Positions 63,558 through 64,000 of a DNA stretch of 64,000 bases are shown here, piece by piece; within the stretch, counting starts at the first letter, position 1, and every line of letters begins with the position of its first letter. The stretch covers positions 1,838,501 to 1,902,500 of the forward strand of contig NZ_FMHZ01000002.1 of the NCBI RefSeq assembly GCF_900090315.1, written 5' to 3'. Made by a program: the position numbers and the translations under genes. This stretch comes from Micromonospora citrea. GTDB lineage: Bacteria; Actinomycetota; Actinomycetes; Mycobacteriales; Micromonosporaceae. The notes beneath the pieces were generated by a model that searched no databases, was not told where the DNA came from, and saw only the letters and a list, made by a program, of their open reading frames with translations.

Positions 63558-64000
63558 TCAGCGCCGGACCGGCCCCGTCAGCGCGCCGCCGAGCTCCGCG
63601 CGGATCCGGTCGACGACCTCGTCGACGGTGCCCCGACCGGTGAATCCGGCGGCGAAGCGGTGCCCGCCGCCGCCCAGCGCGACCGCCACCCGGCTGACGT
63701 CCACCGCGCCCTTGCTGCGCATGGAAACCGCCCAGTCGCCGGTCGCGGTCTGCTTGACCACGCAGCTCACGTCGGCCTCGGCGGTGCACCGGACCGAGTC
63801 GATGAGCGCCTCGAGCACGTACGGCCGCTGGTCGTGCCGGGCCAGGTCGTCCTGGGTCGCGTACGTCCAGACGAGGCCGTGCCCGGCGGCCGCGGCGGGC
63901 TCCAGGCGTGCCCGGCCGAGCACCTCGCCGAACAGGCGCACGGCGCCGAAGGGCCGGGTGTCGAAGATCCGACGGGAGATGTCGCCGGGGCGGATGCCGG
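63558..64000 (-). CDS. nrnA: DHH family phosphoesterase (NrnA-type), 5' end cut by window edge
   Basis: C-terminal 147 residues of a DHH/DHHA1 phosphoesterase; the frame is open to the window end. NrnA-type enzymes degrade short oligoribonucleotides and may dephosphorylate pAp. The DHHA1 motif GGGGHRFAAGF is present, preceded by VSCVVKQTATGDWAVSMRSK, as in NrnA. The catalytic DHH part is outside the window. In actinobacteria the gene usually lies between rbfA and truB, in agreement with the order here. Confidence 0.85.
   Translation of the reverse strand, partial: GIRPGDISRRIFDTRPFGAVRLFGEVLGRARLEPAAAAGHGLVWTYATQDDLARHDQRPYVLEALIDSVRCTAEADVSCVVKQTATGDWAVSMRSKGAVDVSRVAVALGGGGHRFAAGFTGRGTVDEVVDRIRAELGGALTGPVRR

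Overview
This window is very GC-rich (roughly 75 percent), with strong G/C preference at third codon positions and many GTG starts. It looks like the chromosome of a filamentous actinobacterium, most likely Micromonospora or a close relative in Micromonosporaceae. The assignment rests on gene content and order: clgR-pspA-pspM, lhr with nei2 nearby, a fused mrpA/B antiporter operon, and the actinobacterial translation and lysine block nrnA...truB-ribF-rpsO-pnp-M16 protease-dapB...thyX-dapA-rnj...ftsK. Genus is inferred; no rRNA or tRNA gene was found.

Layout. 1-6.1 kb: end of a LysE exporter, a Spo0M-like gene, two overlapping CNNM/CorC-type membrane proteins and a secreted M28 aminopeptidase. 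6.3-12.3 kb: complete Mrp Na+/H+ antiporter operon (mrpA/B fusion, C, D, E, F, G) with GTGA start/stop overlaps at most junctions. 12.5-22.1 kb: DNA-repair neighbourhood with Lhr helicase and Nei2 glycosylase; between them lie a lipoprotein, an acetyltransferase, a SAM hydrolase-family enzyme and a secreted SH3 protein. 22.5-26.2 kb: a multicopper-oxidase-like protein with three fibronectin III domains that has lost most copper ligands. 26.2-31.7 kb: envelope-stress genes pspM, pspA, clgR, then cinA-type pncC, pgsA and rimO. 31.8-33.7 kb: an ornithine-cyclodeaminase-family gene, then an SMR exporter gene (gdx) behind a guanidine-III riboswitch, then a small membrane protein. 33.8-41 kb: ftsK, two overlapping YbjN genes (one with an 18-bp minisatellite), a PEP mutase-family enzyme and an LPXTG surface protein. 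41.1-44.6 kb: rnj, dapA, thyX. 44.6-45.5 kb: a gene-free segment with a 33-bp inverted-repeat pair and GC-rich tandem repeats. 45.5-52 kb: accessory genes (DUF2752, YcaQ-like, three acetyltransferases, GT87 glycosyltransferase, an ECF sigma factor with a SnoaL-like tail, a VOC protein). 52-59.2 kb: dapB, M16 protease, pnp, rpsO, ribF, truB. 59.4-64 kb: a membrane-anchored protein, a MATE transporter, a repeat-rich gene-poor stretch with a 29-residue small gene, two small membrane proteins and the 3' end of an nrnA-type DHH phosphoesterase.

Themes. Lysine/cell-wall precursor genes (dapA, dapB), RNA turnover (rnj, pnp), translation (rpsO, truB, rimO) and cell division (ftsK) are the conserved core. 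Stress functions (psp, mrp, guanidine export, DNA repair) lie around it. Two sequence-level patterns run through the window. First, many genes have a TANNNT-like -10 hexamer 6-8 nt before the start codon and no Shine-Dalgarno, the signature of leaderless transcripts. Second, short tandem repeats cluster at or just past gene ends. No phage, insertion sequence, CRISPR array or biosynthetic cluster was recognised.
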